Source: Gnetum montanum
Lineage: Eukaryota > Streptophyta > Gnetopsida > Gnetales > Gnetaceae
Direction of reading: 5' to 3'
Length of the DNA stretch: 64,000 nt
Assembly: GCA_015680685.1 (NCBI GenBank)
Contig: MNCI01006819.1
Span: 206,554-270,553 of the forward strand
Part shown: positions 36,390-47,268 of the stretch, piece by piece
Layout of the letters: the number at the start of each line of letters is the position of its first letter
Numbering within the stretch: position 1 is the first letter of the stretch
The notes under the pieces: model-generated
What the model was told of the DNA's origin: nothing
Seen by the model: the letters and a program-made list of their open reading frames with translations, nothing else
Databases searched by the model: none
Made by a program: the position numbers and the translations under genes

Positions 36390-36825
36390 TGAAGGCATCT
36401 TACATTTAGATGGCACCTCAATCACGTGAGGAGGTAGTGCCGCTACCTTAATCACATTCCCTTCTGGGGAAATGCATCCATCCGCTTATTGATTTGTGTT
36501 CCCTTGCACCAACAACGTGGCAGAATACGTGGGGCTACTTAGAGGCCTCTTAACTGCCCAAGCGCTGCACATATAGCATCTACCAATCCAAGGAGATTCA
36601 TAACTAGTTATGAATTAAATCACCGAGGTCTACGCCTGCAAGGCTATGTACCTGCAACCTTACTGCGACCTAGCGAAAACCCTACTTAAGCAATTTGCAA
36701 CCACAGATGTGCAACACATGCCATGCAATGAGAACACCTTGGTAGATGCCTTAGCTACCCTTGCATTAAACATTCCATCACATTCCCTAGTAAACCTGCC
36801 AACCTCGATTATAGAGTGCGCAGAG
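36390..36825 (+). pseudogene. pol: C second (archaeal-type) RNase H domain
   Basis: The motifs are LHLDGTSIT, CTNNVAEYVGLLRGL, GDS-LVMNQI and CNENTLVDALATLAL. They match the additional RNase H that marks the Tat branch: D near the start, E in NNVAEY, D in GDS, D in the VDALA helix. Stops fall at 36427, 36492, 36574 and 36601. After ALATLAL the frame runs into the rearranged integrase. Confidence 0.7.
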
Positions 36826-37660
36826 CCCAGAACAACGAATCGCGAATCATCACTTTGGATGATCCTAGCATATGTCGTCTTCCTCAGGGGAATAGCTTTC
36901 AACAAGTCAGCTATTTTATCCTGGACAATAGCTATTCCCCTCAGCAAGTCAGCCATTTTATCCTGGACAACATCATAACAAAGTTTGAGCTTCCAATGAC
37001 TATTGTGATTGACAATGGGCCATAGTTCAGTAGTACAAAAACCTGAACCTTCTATAGCAATCTAGACATTAAACAATCATTTTCTTCCCCTTATTATCCG
37101 CAGGCAAACGGGTAGGTAGAGGCTAAAAATACATCCATCATCAAGTTGCTGAAGTGGATTCTTAACAACAGCAAAAGGTAGTGGCACGGGCAAATCCTCT
37201 ACGTCCTCTGGGCCTACAGAACGACTTGCAGAATTGCAACAAGTAAGACCCCTTACAGTCTTGTATTGCCTCTTGAGTTCCAGGTACCATCACTTTGGAT
37301 GATTCTCGTGGATGTCTTAAGTAAATCCTAGAACAATGAATCGTGAATCATCGACCTAGACTCAGTGGAGGAGGAGAACGCACAGATGCTGAGATGCATT
37401 GAGCACTACCAGAGCAAGCAGCAGCAGAAACACCATGTAGACCTGCATCGACGGCCAGTGTAGAAGGGAGACCTTGTCCTCAAGGTCGTCCATGAGCACA
37501 TCAGCAAGTTATCAGCCAATTGGGAAGGTGCTTACATGGTCACTAAATCCTGCAAGAATGGAGCCTTCAAGCTAGCAGACATGGATGGCAACGAGTTCAC
37601 CAACCTAGTGAATCACTCATATCTCAAGCCGTACCTGATAAACTGGCAATCGTACCAAGA
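36816..37660 (+). pseudogene. pol: C integrase, rearranged and lacking its N-terminal half
   Basis: The zinc-binding domain and the first catalytic Asp, clear in D (50023-49655), are missing. QNNESRI, which belongs at the start of the C-terminal part, appears both here and at 37322. An inverted copy of the AIPLRKTT coding region lies at 36872-36898. The QQVS-FILDN block occurs twice (36900-36965). The order is then normal: IVIDNGP (second Asp), SPYYPQANG-VEAKN (Glu), a TSKTPYSLV block, and the C-terminal LSANWEGAYMV, KNGAFKLADMDG. The copy is dead. Confidence 0.65.
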
Positions 37661-37960
37661 AGCATTCACAATGATGATAAACTAGCAGCATCAAGAACCA
37701 TCTTCTATGATGATAAACTGGCAATGACACCGAGCAACATCTACTACGATGTTAAACTAGCAGCAACTATCCACTACGATGTAAAATTGGCACCGCTAGT
37801 CCACTATGACTATAAACTGGCACTGCTCCTCTGCTACGATGTTAAACTGGCATGTACAATCCATTGGGATGTTAAACTAGCACAGTGGTCTACTGGAACC
37901 TTAAACCAACACATGGTCTACCAAGACCTTAAACTGGGTTCACGTTGCATCCCCAACGTG
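37640..37960 (+). repeat. C array 3, after integrase
   Basis: Nine or ten units average about 36 bases, of the type CTACGATGTTAAACTAGCA or TAAACTGGCA. They are the best preserved of the arrays. The D counterpart is 48640-48990 and the B counterpart 11340-11760. Confidence 0.8.
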
Positions 37961-38886
37961 CATCCACACCGAGTACACATCAGATAAGCATGCATGATGC
38001 TAACATGTGGGTGCGACATCGCAGCTCTGGAATGCGATTCACGACGCATTGAGAATGTGGTCTGAGATAGATGCAACAACACCACCCTTGGCATCATGTT
38101 GACCCTCCGAAGATGCTGTATGAAGTCACATTGGCCCTCCAAACCTACTATCGCCATGGTCCACCGTCCTCATGGTAGTCTCTGGGCTAAACCTCCAGTC
38201 CCCTGCCAATGCCTCAGCTCGCACGATGTTTAGCTATGTGGTAGCTGATCCCATAGCTGAATTTAGCATGCATCCCTTTGGTAGGGATTCCAGTGCATCC
38301 GCACCCACAACAACTCTCGACACCTCGGAGGCCAACTCCTCCATGCTGGTGCTTCCAAGGCCACTGCTGGCCTTCCTGCTTTGGGCATCTCACACTAGCA
38401 ACGATGCCTAAGAGTTACAACAATGCTAGTAGCCAACAAGACCTTTGCCCCTGTGGGCACATCTTGCTATAGCGATAAATGCTACAGCATCACAAAGTGA
38501 GTGCCTCGAGTAGCACCGCTACTTCAGAGTGCAAGTTCCATGATGCACGTAACATAGCTCGCCGCATGGAACACATTTGTAGGTACATCAAAACCCTTTA
38601 TGAATGTAATGCAACTCATCCTGTGAAGGAAATACCTAACCTATAAGAGGTTGAAGAACAGTGCCAGCCAAAGATGAAAAAGCAAATGAGCCCCTCAAAG
38701 CATTCCAATGAGGGACTTTGCTAAACATCATCTTTGCTCTCTGCCTTAACCTTTGCAAAACTAGTGCAACACTCTCAAGTGTAGCCAAGTGACATCTTGA
38801 CACTCACCGAGCGACAACCTCAGCATTTTGGTACAGTGTTTCATATATTTTGTCAACATCTCTCAAGCCTATCCTCTAGATGTTGA
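37961..38886 (+). other. C 3' untranslated region
   Basis: No coding homology to B or D is seen. Short frames here have no counterpart in the other elements. It runs to the PPT. Confidence 0.5.
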
Positions 38887-38900
38887 CAAAGAGGGGCTAA
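38887..38900 (+). other. Polypurine tract of C
   Basis: CAAAGAGGGGCTAA lies directly before TGAAACACC of the 3' LTR. Confidence 0.85.
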
Positions 38901-40549
38901 TGAAACACCACAAAAAATTGTGAAGTCATTCTCACTTCACCAGGCCTTGCAATCCGCGTAGCACCATGATAGTTCTTCAGGAGGAGAACCCTCTGAGCTT
39001 AGGCCAGCTAGTTCAGAAAATTTTCTACTTTGGGCACAAATAGGCTCTATGGGTGACCCTGCTTGTCCACCTAAGTAGCCTACCCAACCAATAGCCTGCT
39101 CAAAAATGGTGCACGGAGTTGGAAGCAGCATTCTGGATGCGCGAAACCATTCAGAAAGTTTTCTAAGTTGCACAGTCTGCTATGCTACACTACACCCCTC
39201 TATACAGCGTAGAAAGCTTCAAAAAGCGACTACAGAACAAAGTGCAATGCTACGCTACAAGGCGTAGCATAGCATGACAACATTGGCTATGTCATCGATC
39301 CCCTCGCTCAACCTTAAGTCCTTCAACAATGTTCCTTTCCATTAGGAAGTGGCGGACCATGTCTGCTGCTATGCTACGCTGAGTTACATGGTGCAGCAAG
39401 GCATAGTAGTCCTATGAAAGAGATAGAAGGAAGCTCAAAAAAGTAGAATCAACAAGTTTGCAAGTCTCGTGAAAGTAGGGTTTGCAAATCGACAAAGCTT
39501 TTTGCGACTAAGGCTAGTCGCTATGCTACGCTACGCTACATAGTGTAGCATAGCATAGCAAACATGCAACACACATATAGTAGAACGCATGGCAAGGTGC
39601 TATGCTACAAATCATAGCAAGGCATGCAGGTGGTTGTGCAACATTAATGCAGTTCACCTAATTGGACCATTGGCACATGTTTCCAGATGCCGACGATGCA
39701 ATTATGGTGTGGCAGGCGCACATTTATGGTATGACATACTCACATTATAACGGTCATGCAAGTCCAATGGTCATGCATGGCACATGCAATAAAAACAAAT
39801 CAATGAAGGCCCAAGGCGTGTGACATCCAAAACTGCTCCTTTTACATGCCCTTGATCCTATAAATACCCTAGCAAATAGCATTAAAAGGGTCCAAAATTG
39901 GATTTGTAAAAATAATATTCAACAAAGGGTTTGCATTTTTTTGGGCAAAAAGCATTCAAGGGGTGGAAACTTTTTGAATTCCAAAAACTTCTCCTCTCTC
40001 TAGCATTGTAACATCCAACATTGTAAGCTCTCTATTTGACACCACAAATAGTTAGCATTTTCAAGTAACATTTTGCTCCACCCTTCTTCTACCACCTTGG
40101 TAGAATCCTTGCATTATCAACACCTAAGTCCACGCCCAAGTGCACAACCTATTCTATTCTCCACATCCTTGTTACTCTCAAGATCTCTGCACTCCGCTAC
40201 GCTATGCAACCGACTGTATCCTCCCTGAAAGAGCAAATTTGTAGCTTTAGAGCGGTGCATTTTTCTAACTACATTTTACTTTGTTTCTTGCTTATTATTA
40301 CATTCTGCATTATTTTTTCTACTTTATTTACCTTCAAGTATTACTTCGCATTTTCATTCCTGTTTCAAAAATATATGTTGTAAAAGGCTATATAGACGTC
40401 GATTAAGTTCCTGTCTAATTGACTAGACCGTTCAGGGTGCCCCGTATCCACACACACCTAGCACATCCCTCCCATGGGTACGGGGTCGAGACTATCATGC
40501 CTGCCTACCCCTTGACATTTTCTAGTCATCGACATTTTCGGTCGCTACA
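38901..40549 (+). repeat. C 3' LTR
   Basis: It runs from TGAAACACCAC to CGCTACA with TATAAATA at 39859-39866. It matches the 5' LTR end to end. Differences are mainly transitions. The GCTACGCTA words are at 39180-39260 and 39520-39570. Confidence 0.9.
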
Positions 40550-40554
40550 ATAAC
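40550..40554. repeat. Target-site duplication of C, right copy
   Basis: ATAAC, identical to 23160-23164. Confidence 0.9.
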
Positions 40555-40685
40555 GAATGAAGAATACACATGCATTATTTAGCTCTAGCATACTTAGTAA
40601 TTATAGTCTTCAAAATTTGATTGGATCACACATGAATGCCTGTGATTCATATGGTTGGGCATAGGGATATCTCACCGCTCATCAT

Positions 40686-40703
40686 TGGCACCATTGTCAA
40701 GGA
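40686..40703 (+). other. Primer binding site, A internal region 3
   Basis: TGGCACCATTGTCAAGGA follows the end of LTR A2, the counterpart of 5781-5798 and closer to the Athila-type consensus. Confidence 0.6.
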
Positions 40704-40869
40704 CTATAGTTCTACATGCGTTATCTAAACCAAGTAAAACTTAGTAACATCATTGTTCAAACCCTAAGAATCAAATCTTATGAAAATAAAAATTATTATA
40801 ATTAAATTAAACCTTAACTACACACTGCCTATAAGTTCATTAACACAAAATATCTTCTTCTCATAGGAG

Positions 40870-43250
40870 CCCATGTATGCCCAAGGTAATCTAGGTACCT
40901 CAGCAATACCAGGTGGTATATGCTCATCCCGATGAGTATGTACCCAACTTCACCTTCATCTTGCATTAAGATGAATTGTTGTGGTAGCATGACATGGAAG
41001 GCAACATTGTGTTGCCACCTGATTAATCTATTCTAGCAATGCTCTAGCTAATGCTCACATGACATGGGCTTCAACATCTTCATGGAGAAAATGAGATGTA
41101 AGATCTTGACTCAAGGGATTATCATCCCATTGAAGCACAAAGATTAAGGCATCATCAGCTAGAGCACCAACATGAGCTTGTAAAGGACAAAGGGTCAAAC
41201 ACTTTTCCACCTTCACTTGGTCCATTTGATGGAGGCGACCACTTATTTAGTGATTCTCCTCTCTTTGACTTTGTTCAAGGAGCCCTCAATTAGAATGTAC
41301 AATCCACAATTCATAATATAGATTCTAGTCAAAATAGATCCAATGAAAAAAATGGATCTAGAGAGGCAAGTCAAGATAAGGGGGAAAAGGAGATTACGAT
41401 TGCTATCGTGGTCACAAGCATTGAAGGAAGGATGATAGGCATCAATGTGAAGAAATTTCTCCTTATTCTTCCCCTTCATAATCTTCTTCTTCATCATCAA
41501 CTGGCTCAGATCATGGCTGTAGAAGGAATAACTGTGATGGATATGACTGACAAGACTAGAACAATAGAAGGGATTGTCGGGATAATCATGACCAAAGACA
41601 TGGGTAATCTAGAGAGGCCCATCATCAAGAAAGAAGGATTAGTATAGAGCATTGTAGGCACCATTACCATGGCCTTGATGAACCTCTACTTGCCACTCAG
41701 GGCATGTTGAATATTATAGAGGCTATGAGGATACCAACAAGGCATGTGAAAGATAGCAGAATAAAAAGGCTAGACATGAACAACATCCCTTAGTTTGAGG
41801 AAGGATATAATGCCAATCCGAAAATCATATTCAAGCCTTTCAAGATGCATGTGCCTTGCAGAATATTGAGAATGATTGATAGAAGCTAAAATTATTTCCA
41901 AGGACACTCATAAAAGAAGTAGAAAATTGATACCGATCCTTGGAACTAGAATTAATCAAGCTATAGAGTATGATGTTGGAATTTTTCAATGAAAAATATC
42001 AAATGTACTCTTGAGTATACAACCTAAGGAAATAGATCCAAGGGTGGAAACAAGTAAACCAGGAGCCCTTGGATGTAGTTATTGGCTGATATTACTCTTT
42101 GTTGCATAGGTGCCTTGGCCACGAATACTCTCAACTTAATCAGCTTTTCCATATCATAGATGGGTTGCGATCTGAAACTAGGAAAACCCTTAACATCTAT
42201 GCTCAAGGGAGATTGATAGAGGTAAGCATCCATCGAATTCAACAGTTAATTGAGTAGGTAGCCAAGGGGGAGGGAGAATTGAGAAAACAAGAAAGTGCAG
42301 ATGAATACAACAAGGATCCTTCTATCTAAAAAAGAGGGGTTTTATTTTATGATAGTAAGGATGAATTCACCAGAGATGAGGTGGCTAATTAGAAAACCTT
42401 GCCACTCCAAAAATTGCAATATGAAATCAAGATTAAGGTTAATCAATTATGGGACTCCATGGACAATAGGTTTTAGGCTATCTTAAAAATTGTAGAAGAG
42501 TCTAAGGAGAAAAATGATTAACATGAGTGCCAGAGACATAAGGAAGTTGAATGTGCCATATCTAAGGGTAAGGGTAAAATGGTTGCGATAGAGATGGCTG
42601 TGGATAGTGATTCAGATGATGATGATGGTTGTGATGTTTGTTAGTATGAACATCCTAAGGGATGTTGCCTAGTTGTGTCACACTTGCACGAATCTTAGAT
42701 GTATATCTTACATCCAGGACTTGCACAAAGGCAAACATCCAAAAGATTACCTTATTGATAAGGTAATCCTAGATAATTCCACCAACCATAGTAGTACTAT
42801 CCAAGTGAACCTCCACCACAATCCTACAAATTATACAAGTAGTGGCAGCAACCACAATCGTGGGTGTTGTCACCTCTAAGATAGTAGTACCCTTACTAGT
42901 AACTAGATCCCTATAGTTACTATGTTTAGCAAGATTTATCTCCATGAGATTCCTCTAGTCATGTTACCACTTACCAACCTCACCACTACCCTCCTGAAGT
43001 ATACTAATCATCTTATCCAAGGAGGGATGCCACCTACTATCCTTATGCACCTCTTGTTCTTGCACCTACTCATCCATCTCCTACACAACAACCACCTGCT
43101 TTAACCATGCAGGTTGAATTGCCTGCCCAACCACAACAAAGGAATGCTATTAGAGTGGTTAATTTGCAACTGGTTAACCGAACAAGTGGGTCAGAACCAT
43201 GAACAAAGGAAAGACCCTTCTTTTGACCTCGTAGTCAACCAAAGCCCTAA
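40870..43250 (+). pseudogene. gag: A internal region 3: gag
   Basis: The leader and N-terminal region (40870-41700) are heavily decayed. The core from 41800 to 42250 aligns with gag 2 in shifted frames (FQDACAL-type helix, DRYYSLL, HRCLGHE, FHIIDGL). A Lys/Glu-rich helix (42370-42560) leads to an acidic stretch and the knuckle-like motif at 42630-42668 (CDVC-stop-YEHPKGCC), with the same Cys-X2-Cys-X3-His-X4-Cys spacing as region 1. The Pro/Tyr/His tail runs to about 43250. Unlike regions 1 and 2, this gag is followed by protease and RT. Confidence 0.65.
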
Positions 43251-43329
43251 GATACATTAGTGGTTGGTACCCCTGCTCCTCCCCCTTCCTCTATCTCACC
43301 TATATTTGAGTCCCTTTCAAACCAAAACC

Positions 43330-43960
43330 CCTCTTGAATCCATACTATAGTGCTGACCCATGTTGTATCTGATTGGATTTGAGTTGGTAACCTACCTAGA
43401 AAGTTAGCTGATCCTAGGAATCCTCTAGTATATTTGCAAATTGCTAGGAATGAGCCTTGTAAAGCTCTTCATGACTCTAGTTTTGGTGTTAATATTATCT
43501 CACATGATATGTACACAATGTGGAACCTTCCTCCTTTGAAGAAGAGCAACATCCAGCTGGAACTAGTGAACTAGTCCACCACTATTCCATTGGGACTGGT
43601 AGAGGACATCATAACCATTGTTTGTGGGTGGTCATATCCCACCAACTCTCTAGTAATCAAGGTGGAGAACTACAAGGTGGACTTCCCAATTATTATGGGA
43701 AGGATGTGGTTAAGCACCATTGATGCCAAAATGGGCATTAGAAATATTTTCTTACAGATATAAAAAAATGAATTTGGAAAGATCAAGAAGAAGAGGATTC
43801 CATGTATCATGTAGAGTGATTCAGGGTGCCATTATGTGTAGAAGTTATGATCAATAAAGTGAAGATCTATCTCTGCATGTAAGCAATATGCACCAGAAGA
43901 TAAAATCTAGAGATATCTGTATGCAGTAGCCACAAAACAGGAAGGCACCCAATGGTTGAC
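43330..43960 (+). pseudogene. pol: A internal region 3: Athila-like aspartic protease
   Basis: The segment shows ALHDSSFGVNIIS (the D-x-G-A-S-V-N site of Athila proteases, with Gly/Ala lost), PLGLVEDIITIV, YPTNSLVIKVE and PIIMGRMWLSTIDAKMG. These match in order the family pattern as I know it. Frameshifts occur near 43560. The active site appears inactive because D-S-S-F replaces D-L-G-A. Confidence 0.65.
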
Positions 43961-45346
43961 AATTGATTCTAGTAGTAGTACATTATGCATGGAACCTATT
44001 GAGGGCTTAACATACGAATATGTTGCAAGTATGGATGAACTCAAGAAATTTCATCACCAACTCTTTGAAGGAGAAAATGATGATGTTAATTGGGGAGAGT
44101 TGGAGATTCCTAATAATTTTAGACAAGAACCCCTTGAACTAAAGATACTACTAGCTGGAATGATGTATGTATTCCTAAAAAATGGAAGGTTGGTCCTCAT
44201 TAATGTCAAGCTTGCTATAGAACAAAAGATAATGTTGATAAAATTTGTGGAAAAATAGTCAGCGGGCTTTACCTAGTCATATTCTAATCTCACTAGGATA
44301 GATCCAAGAATATGCTAGCACCAAATATACACAACGAAATTTGAATCCCACAACGACATTTGAATCCCAAATTAAAGTAGATTATCAAAGAGGAGATTGA
44401 ACAACTCCTAAAGGTAGGATTCATCTAGCCTATTACAGATAGTAAGTGGGTCAATCCACTTGTTATCATACCCAAGAAAGGAGGTAAATGATGGGTGTGC
44501 ATCAACTTTTGACTGCTCAACATTGCAACTTTCAAAGATCATTTTTCAGTAACTTTTGTCGACCAAGTGCTAGACACCATTTTTGGGCACTGCTATTACA
44601 ACTTTCTACATGGTTATAACCAAATCCGGATTGCACAAGAGGACCAAGCAAAGACAACTTTCACAAGTCCTTAGGGAACTTTTGCTTATCGTAAGATGTC
44701 ATTCAATTTATGTAATGCCCTAGCCACATTCCAACGATTAATTCTTAGAATTTTCCAACAAAAAATCGGTAGTAGGGTAGAAGTCTTCATGGATGAAATT
44801 TTGACCTATAGAGCTATGTTCGAGCAAGCCCTGGATCATCTTGAGTAGGTGTTGAAGAGATGTGTCGAAACAAACCTTTGGCTCAATTGGCAAAAGAGCC
44901 ATCTTATGGTCTAGGAAGGCATAGTATTGGGACACCATATTTCAAAAGCAGGAATTAAGGTGGACTGTAAAAAAATAAGGGTCATCCAAGGAATAACCTG
45001 GCAACCTAAAACAATTAAAGAAGTGCAGTCATTCCTTGGTCATACTGGCTACTACTGGTGCTTCATTGAGGATATTTCCAAAATCGCTAAGCTATTGGTA
45101 GAATTGACAAAGAAGGATGCATCATTTATTTGGACCCCTAAATGTGAAACAACATTTGAGAAATTGAGGTAGAAGCTTTTGAAACCCCAATTCTTCAAGC
45201 ACCTAATTGGTCTAGACCATTTCATGTGATGATTAATGCATCAAATTATGCTTTTAGGGTAGTGCTTACATAGATGGATGATCAAAAACATCCATATTAC
45301 CTTTACTACATAAGCTAAATTATTACATGTGCATATCTGAACTACA
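43956..45346 (+). pseudogene. pol: A internal region 3: reverse transcriptase, cut by D
   Basis: An acidic linker is open to 44258. RT follows from about 44370: GFI-PITDSKWVNPLVIIPKK, DHFSVTFVDQVLD, TSP-GTFAYRKMSF, then FMDE at 44786-44797 in place of the catalytic x-x-D-D box. The end is open at 44927-45172: GHHISKAGIKVD, VQSFLGHTGYYWCFIEDISK, FIWTPKCETTFEKL. The GH-x-GYY form suits Athila. The frame ends at 45346 where D begins. RNase H and integrase are not in the window. Confidence 0.75.
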
Positions 45347-47254
45347 TGTAGCGACCGAAAACATCAATGGCTGGAACATTGAGAGGTTGTCAGGCGAATA
45401 GTTTAACCCCAGATCCGTGCGAGGGATGTGCTAGAGAAAACGGAAGTGGGGTGCCCTGAATAGTCTAGTTGATCAGACAGGGACTTAGTCGGTGTATCTT
45501 AACCTTATGTAAACATTCCTTTCAAAAGCAAGATATGCAAGGTAGATCGATGATCAATGAATGCGAGATAGCAAGAATAGTGCAAAACAACGATCATAGT
45601 AAGGAAATAACAAAACAAACTCGGGTGAGAAAGTGCACTGCCCTAAGGTCGCGGATTTGTTTTCTTTGCCTTATTTGAAAGGTGTACAATAGGTTATGCA
45701 ACACCGGAGAGACAGTTCTTACACCGAATGGTATAGTCACAGTTCCTCTGCTTGCTGATCTATTTGCTAAGACATCAGAATGCTTGACAAAGGGATGTTT
45801 GGAGCCAACTAGAGAACACAAAGATAACTAGAATGCTCAAGAAAATGCCAACTATCCATTCTGAAATCCAACTGCAATGAACACCAACCAAATTTTCTGC
45901 TAACAACCCAAATGTTTTTCCAACCTTTCAATTTCTTTTTTCCAACCCCTCGAGCATTTTTTTGTGGGGTATTTATAGGGCGAGGAGTATGAGAGAGATG
46001 TGGTCTGGCTGCCACATGTCCTAGACCCCACAAGATTCTGTTCTATATGTACTATGCAAGTGTGCAATGCTAGATGTGAACTTTGCTATGCTATGACTAT
46101 ACCACCGGGTTTTCATATGCCGAGATCCATTATGCTAACCATGTAAGCAAAAAATGGAGCTTATGCCCTAGGACTACATCTTCCCTGTTCTTACGAGTAG
46201 GGTCAAGTGTAGGAACAATGTGCTGGGGGCTAACTAGGGGATGTGCAAGATGGAGTGAGATTGCTAACTTTACCGAGGAGGTGCCAGAGTGAGGAAGATT
46301 ACTATCAACAAGTCCTAGAGTCACTCGAAGAAGTCTTGATGCTTCTATACTAGCGTTGAACTACTCACGCTATTGAACACATTGATGTAGCATAAGTAGC
46401 TGCTTGCTACATTGTGCTACGCTACGTAGTGTAGCATAGCGTAGCCACTAGCACTGAGTGAAATTTGTGTTGGAGCTAAAAAGCATTTGTCTAAGGCTTA
46501 GTCATGCTAGCAACTACAAATTTTGTCCTTCATGCAGGAGAGCTTTTGAACTTGCTAAAACCATGTTTGGAGCACTTTTCCTGCTTTTGCATCATTACTA
46601 CACTATGCTACACTATGTAGTGTAGCACAACATAGCAGCTAGTGTATTATGCATCTTTGTTTAATTCATCAATTTCTAGCAAGAAACTTTGCTCGAGGTC
46701 TAAGAAATAAGTGGGGAAAGGAGTTTTGGAGGCCAACGTGTGGCTGAGTGCAACTTTCTAGTTAGAATCTCTTGGAAATACAGGTCTTTCTGCTTTTCCT
46801 TTACTATGCTATGCTACACTACATAGCATAGCATAGCATAGCACTTTGTGTTGACTAAATCCTGCCTTGTCTTCACAATCACTTTGTCACTTTGTACTTG
46901 GACACTTAAGCAACTATCGTTCAAGGCTTGGTATGCTACATAGAGTAGCATAGCATAGCAGACTTATCCACTAGAAAACTTGCCAAAATATTTTTCTCAT
47001 CCCAAAAACTTTCAGCAACTCCTAGCATAGCTTCTGGGTAGATTGCCAGCTAGCTCAATTGTCTAGTTGGGCTGGCCAAAGAGTCCATCGGGCCTGTCTA
47101 CTCTGAAGATAGAAAACTTGCTAGACTGGACAATCTAACCTTAGTGCCTATATTTTCCAACTGAACTGTCATGATGCTACACTTGTGGAAGTCCCTTACA
47201 TAAATCCCAAGACCTTGCTGGAGCATGAGGGTCCTAAAATTTTATAGTGTTTCA
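45347..47254 (-). repeat. D left LTR (3' LTR)
   Basis: It runs from TGTAGCGACC to GTTTCA on the + strand. The end block CGGTCGCTACA equals the C LTR end. Minus-strand TATAAATA is at 45970-45977. Inverted GCTATGCTACGCTA words are at 46395-46445, 46600-46640, 46800-46845 and 46930-46965. Complete length is 1908 bp. No gene is seen. Confidence 0.9.
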
Positions 47255-47268
47255 CTGGCCCCTCTTTG
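47255..47268 (-). other. Polypurine tract of D
   Basis: Minus-strand CAAAGAGGGGCCAG precedes TGAAACACTA, the LTR start. Confidence 0.85.

Larger units (their letters stand above)
23165..40549 (+). mobile_element. Element C: Ogre/Tat-like LTR retrotransposon with an antisense gene (17.4 kb)
   Basis: Complete ends are present: LTRs of 1639 and 1649 bp, a PBS, a PPT and a perfect ATAAC duplication. The + strand carries a leader with tandem repeats, a 37-codon frame, gag, spacer, protease, RT, RNase H, a second RNase H and a scrambled integrase. Between protease and RT lies a minus-strand multi-exon gene, bracketed by TTAAACTAGC arrays. Dual RNase H and size fit the Tat branch, as in Ogre. LTRs differ at about 16 % over the first 137 bases by eye. 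All frames are broken. Confidence 0.9.
19342..40684 (+). repeat. LTR A2, split by element C (about 3.95 kb without the insert)
   Basis: Left part 19342-23164, right part 40555-40684. The parts rejoin across the ATAAC duplication of C. The LTR starts TGTGAAGG and ends ATCA before TTGGCACC. It aligns with LTR A1 including both promoters and the internal frame. A run of about 18 G near 20562 may be a sequencing or assembly artefact. The stretch 22620-23164 has only LTR homology. Confidence 0.65.
1..45346 (+). mobile_element. Family A: tandem Athila-like Ty3/gypsy retrotransposon complex, host of the nested elements
   Basis: The order is gag end, LTR, gag, LTR, gag-protease-RT, all on the + strand. 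Two LTR copies (1235-5779 and 19342-40684) separate three internal regions, so neighbouring units share an LTR. Elements B and C lie inside it, and D ends it at 45347. Removing B rejoins the gag text across TAGTG. Removing C rejoins the LTR across ATAAC. The PBS-like TTGGCACC, the Athila-type protease and the RT end with FLGHTGYY suggest the Athila branch, though gag is too decayed to settle that. No outer target-site duplication is visible because both ends run out of the window or into D. Confidence 0.75.
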
